9,606 nucleotides of DNA, taken from Nitrosomonadaceae bacterium. Lineage in GTDB: Bacteria; Pseudomonadota; Gammaproteobacteria; Burkholderiales; Nitrosomonadaceae. This document shows, one piece after another, positions 7,615 through 9,606 of this stretch. The stretch covers positions 1 to 9,606 of the forward strand of contig CAKKRO010000189.1 in assembly GCA_919902625.1 (NCBI GenBank). The letters are read 5' to 3'. The translations under genes and the position numbers were made by a program. Within the stretch, counting starts at the first letter, position 1, and the number at the start of each line of letters is the position of its first letter. The notes beneath the pieces were generated by a model, which searched no databases, had not been told where the DNA came from, and worked only from the letters and a program-made list of their open reading frames with translations.

Positions 7615-7640
7615 TAGTGAATGGAATTAACCATTCACTA
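7615..7640 (-). terminator. Perfect 10-bp hairpin at the alaS stop codon, possible terminator or attenuator
   Basis: TAGTGAATGG (7615-7624) and CCATTCACTA (7631-7640) pair perfectly around a 6-nt loop. The alaS stop codon forms the base of the stem. In the alaS direction the sequence after the stem is TAAACTTTCC, a poor T tract, and the stem is AT-rich, so termination would be partial at best. In the plus direction six T follow (7646-7651), although no plus-strand gene ends here. It may separate alaS from the receiver-EAL gene, tune read-through, or protect the alaS mRNA 3' end. Confidence 0.45.
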
Positions 7641-9606
7641 CACTATTTTTTCTTCCACCCAACCCATCACACTTTCAAGTGCTGCAGGCAGCCGATCCGG
7701 CCGTGTGCCGCCCGCCTGCGCCATGTCGGGCCGGCCGCCGCCTTTGCCGCCGACTTGTTGTGCTACGAAATTGATCAACTCGCCGGCTTTTATCCGGTTG
7801 GTGAGATCGGCGCTGACACCGGCGATCAGGGCTATTTTTCCATCTTCAATCGTGCTCAATACAATGGCGCACGTTTTCAGTTTATCTTTGAGCTGATCCA
7901 AAGTTTCGCGCAGTGATTTGGCATCGGCATTCTCCAGATTGGCAGCCAACACTTTGATGCCTTTGATTTCTTGCGCTTGTGCAGCCAGATCACTGCCTTG
8001 GGAGCTGGCGAGCTTCGTTTTCAGTGTAGACAGCTCTTTCTCAAGTGCTTTTTTATCTTGTTGCAAATGAAGAACAGCCATTGGTATCGCGCCACCTTGG
8101 CGTAACGGAACTTTTAGCATTGCTGCACTTGCTCTTCGATCATCTTCCAACGTTTCTACATAATGCAATGCACGATCCCCTGTACAGGCTTCAACACGTC
8201 GTACCCCTGCTGCTACGCCACTCTCAGAAACGATCTTGAACAATCCAATATCACCAGTGCGCTTCACGTGAGTTCCTCCACACAATTCGCGTGAGGAGCC
8301 GATGTCTAGTACGCGTACTTCGTCACCATATTTCTCGCCAAAAAGCATCATCGCACCAGATTTTTGTGCTTCTCCAATCGCCATTATGCGCGCCTGACAC
8401 TCTGTATTAATAAGGATTTCTTCATTTACCTTCTTTTCTACCATGCGAATTTGATGCTCAGTCATCGGTTCGTTATGTGAAAAATCGAAACGCGTCCTCT
8501 CATGATCTACCAATGAACCTTTTTGCTGTACGTGATCACCCAATACCTCCCGTAGTGCTTTGTGCATCAGATGCGTCGCAGAATGGTTGCGTGTAGTACG
8601 AATGCGTGCTAATGGATCAACTTCAGCAAGCACTTTATCACCAACAGCTATTCGCCCACTGCTCAAAACACCCTTGTGACCGAAAACACTCGCTTGTATT
8701 TTCTGCGTATTTGTTACATTAAATGTACCGTTACCTGCCAACAACTTTCCGCAGTCGCCGGCCTGGCCACCCGATTCGGCGTAAAAAGGCGTCTTGTCCA
8801 GAACAACGACGGCTTCATCACCGGCTTCGATAAAATCAACCGGACTGCCTTGTTTGTATATCGCCAATACCTGCCCTTCATGCTGCAGGGCTTCATAGCC
8901 ATAAAAAGTGGTTTGACTGCCGTTGTATTCAATGCCCTCTTGCAGGGTGAATTTGTTGGCGGCACGTGCCTGCTCACGTTGGCGTGCCATAGCCTGATCG
9001 AATCCGGCATGATCGATGGTAATGCCACGTTCACGGCCTATGTCGGCAGTCAGATCCAGCGGAAAGCCAAACGTATCGTAGAGCCGGAATGCGGTTTCGC
9101 CATCGAGCACTTTGATGTTGCGACTTAATGCGTTTTCCAGAACCTGCATGCCGTGTTCCAGTGTTTCGGCAAAACGTTCTTCTTCTTGCTGCAAGACGGC
9201 CGCGACACGCGCTTTGGCTGCAACCAATTCTGGATAAGCCTGCCCCATCACCTGACTCAGATCTTCTACCAGTTGATAAAAGAAAGGCTGTTTTTGTCCC
9301 AATCGATAACCATGACGAATGGCGCGGCGGATGATGCGCCGTAATACATAGCCGCGCCCTTCGCTGCCTGGAATGACGCCATCCGTAATCAGGAATGAAC
9401 AGGCGCGAATATGATCTGCGATGACTTTTAAGGAGTTATCCGCAAGGTCTTTTGTGCGGGTAACACGCGCCGCTGCTTGAATCAGGCTCTGGAACAAATC
9501 AATTTCATAATTGCTGTGAACCTGTTGCATGACCGCAGAAATCCGCTCCAATCCCATACCGGTATCCACCGACGGTTTGGGAAGCGGGTGGAGTGTGCCG
9601 GTGCTG
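7638..9606 (-). CDS. alaS: Alanyl-tRNA synthetase, 5' end beyond the window
   Basis: This enzyme attaches alanine to tRNA-Ala and hydrolyses mischarged Ser- or Gly-tRNA-Ala in the cytoplasm. The reading frame is open from the right edge to the TAG at 7640-7638, giving about 655 residues. Compared with about 876 in E. coli, about 220 N-terminal residues, including most of the class II catalytic core, lie outside. The visible part begins just before the core motif DTGMGLER. It continues through the tRNA-recognition region and then the editing domain, with HSATH (an HxxxH site, codons at 8571-8585) and CGGTH (codons at 8268-8282). It ends with the C-Ala domain, containing the glycine-rich GGKGGGRPDMAQAGG segment. 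All visible editing residues are intact. The GTG at 9569 is internal, not the true start, because the conserved sequence continues upstream of it. This is a housekeeping gene; a receiver-EAL gene follows on the same strand. Confidence 0.97.
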   Translation of the reverse strand, partial: STGTLHPLPKPSVDTGMGLERISAVMQQVHSNYEIDLFQSLIQAAARVTRTKDLADNSLKVIADHIRACSFLITDGVIPGSEGRGYVLRRIIRRAIRHGYRLGQKQPFFYQLVEDLSQVMGQAYPELVAAKARVAAVLQQEEERFAETLEHGMQVLENALSRNIKVLDGETAFRLYDTFGFPLDLTADIGRERGITIDHAGFDQAMARQREQARAANKFTLQEGIEYNGSQTTFYGYEALQHEGQVLAIYKQGSPVDFIEAGDEAVVVLDKTPFYAESGGQAGDCGKLLAGNGTFNVTNTQKIQASVFGHKGVLSSGRIAVGDKVLAEVDPLARIRTTRNHSATHLMHKALREVLGDHVQQKGSLVDHERTRFDFSHNEPMTEHQIRMVEKKVNEEILINTECQARIMAIGEAQKSGAMMLFGEKYGDEVRVLDIGSSRELCGGTHVKRTGDIGLFKIVSESGVAAGVRRVEACTGDRALHYVETLEDDRRASAAMLKVPLRQGGAIPMAVLHLQQDKKALEKELSTLKTKLASSQGSDLAAQAQEIKGIKVLAANLENADAKSLRETLDQLKDKLKTCAIVLSTIEDGKIALIAGVSADLTNRIKAGELINFVAQQVGGKGGGRPDMAQAGGTRPDRLPAALESVMGWVEEKIV

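Noticed and set aside
7563..7916. Plus-strand open frames over the alaS 3' end
   Set aside because: They are antisense to the C-Ala domain coding region, with no ribosome binding site or recognisable domain.
8676..9128. 150-codon plus-strand open frame
   Set aside because: It lies wholly antisense to well-conserved alaS coding sequence, and its translation shows no recognisable domain.
9567..9569. GTG as the alaS start codon
   Set aside because: The same frame stays open to the window edge and encodes typical AlaRS sequence just upstream, so the gene is cut by the edge rather than starting here.
1..9606. CRISPR arrays, tRNA or rRNA genes, insertion sequences, integrase attachment sites
   Set aside because: I saw no regular spaced repeats, cloverleaf-like genes, transposase reading frames or terminal inverted repeats. 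Coding density leaves only the 177-bp and 57-bp gaps.

Overview
The window looks like chromosomal DNA of a proteobacterium. The alaS product resembles beta/gammaproteobacterial alanyl-tRNA synthetases, and the kinase is a BarA-like hybrid histidine kinase with an HPt tail. Base composition is moderate, with one AT-rich intergenic stretch at 2413-2589. A Nitrosomonas-like betaproteobacterium would fit, but that is an impression, not something demonstrated here.

Layout: (1) 19-2412, plus strand: an intact EcoEI-type HsdR, the restriction and translocation subunit of a type I restriction-modification system. It starts almost at the window edge, so hsdM and hsdS, if present, lie to the left. A cysteine-rich insert of three CxxC-x4-CxC units sits between its helicase core and its C-terminal domain. 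(2) 2413-2589: an AT-rich spacer with repeats, an 18-bp palindrome, a weak candidate promoter and a good ribosome binding site. (3) 2590-6339, plus strand: a 1249-residue membrane hybrid histidine kinase with the order TM, periplasmic double-Cache-like sensor, TM, HAMP, coiled coil, PAS, HisKA, HATPase, degenerate receiver, receiver, HPt. (4) 6351-7580, minus strand: a receiver-EAL response regulator, a predicted c-di-GMP phosphodiesterase of the RocR type, convergent with the kinase and 11 bp from it. (5) A perfect 10-bp hairpin at 7615-7640 at the end of alaS. (6) 7638-9606, minus strand: alaS, complete at the C-terminus and cut at its N-terminal end by the window edge.

The kinase and the receiver-EAL protein form a plausible signalling pair. 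The kinase has a full His-Asp-His relay but no output domain, and the neighbour has an intact receiver joined to an EAL domain with its catalytic residues present. The likely output is therefore lowering of c-di-GMP in response to a periplasmic ligand and/or a PAS-sensed cue. The pairing is inferred from adjacency and domain logic. alaS is a housekeeping gene, and hsdR is an accessory defence gene.

I see no RNA genes, CRISPR arrays, insertion sequences or attachment sites. The most interesting points are the triple cysteine module in HsdR, the FixL-like PAS residues with a lengthened loop, the degenerate first receiver, and the kinase/phosphodiesterase pair.
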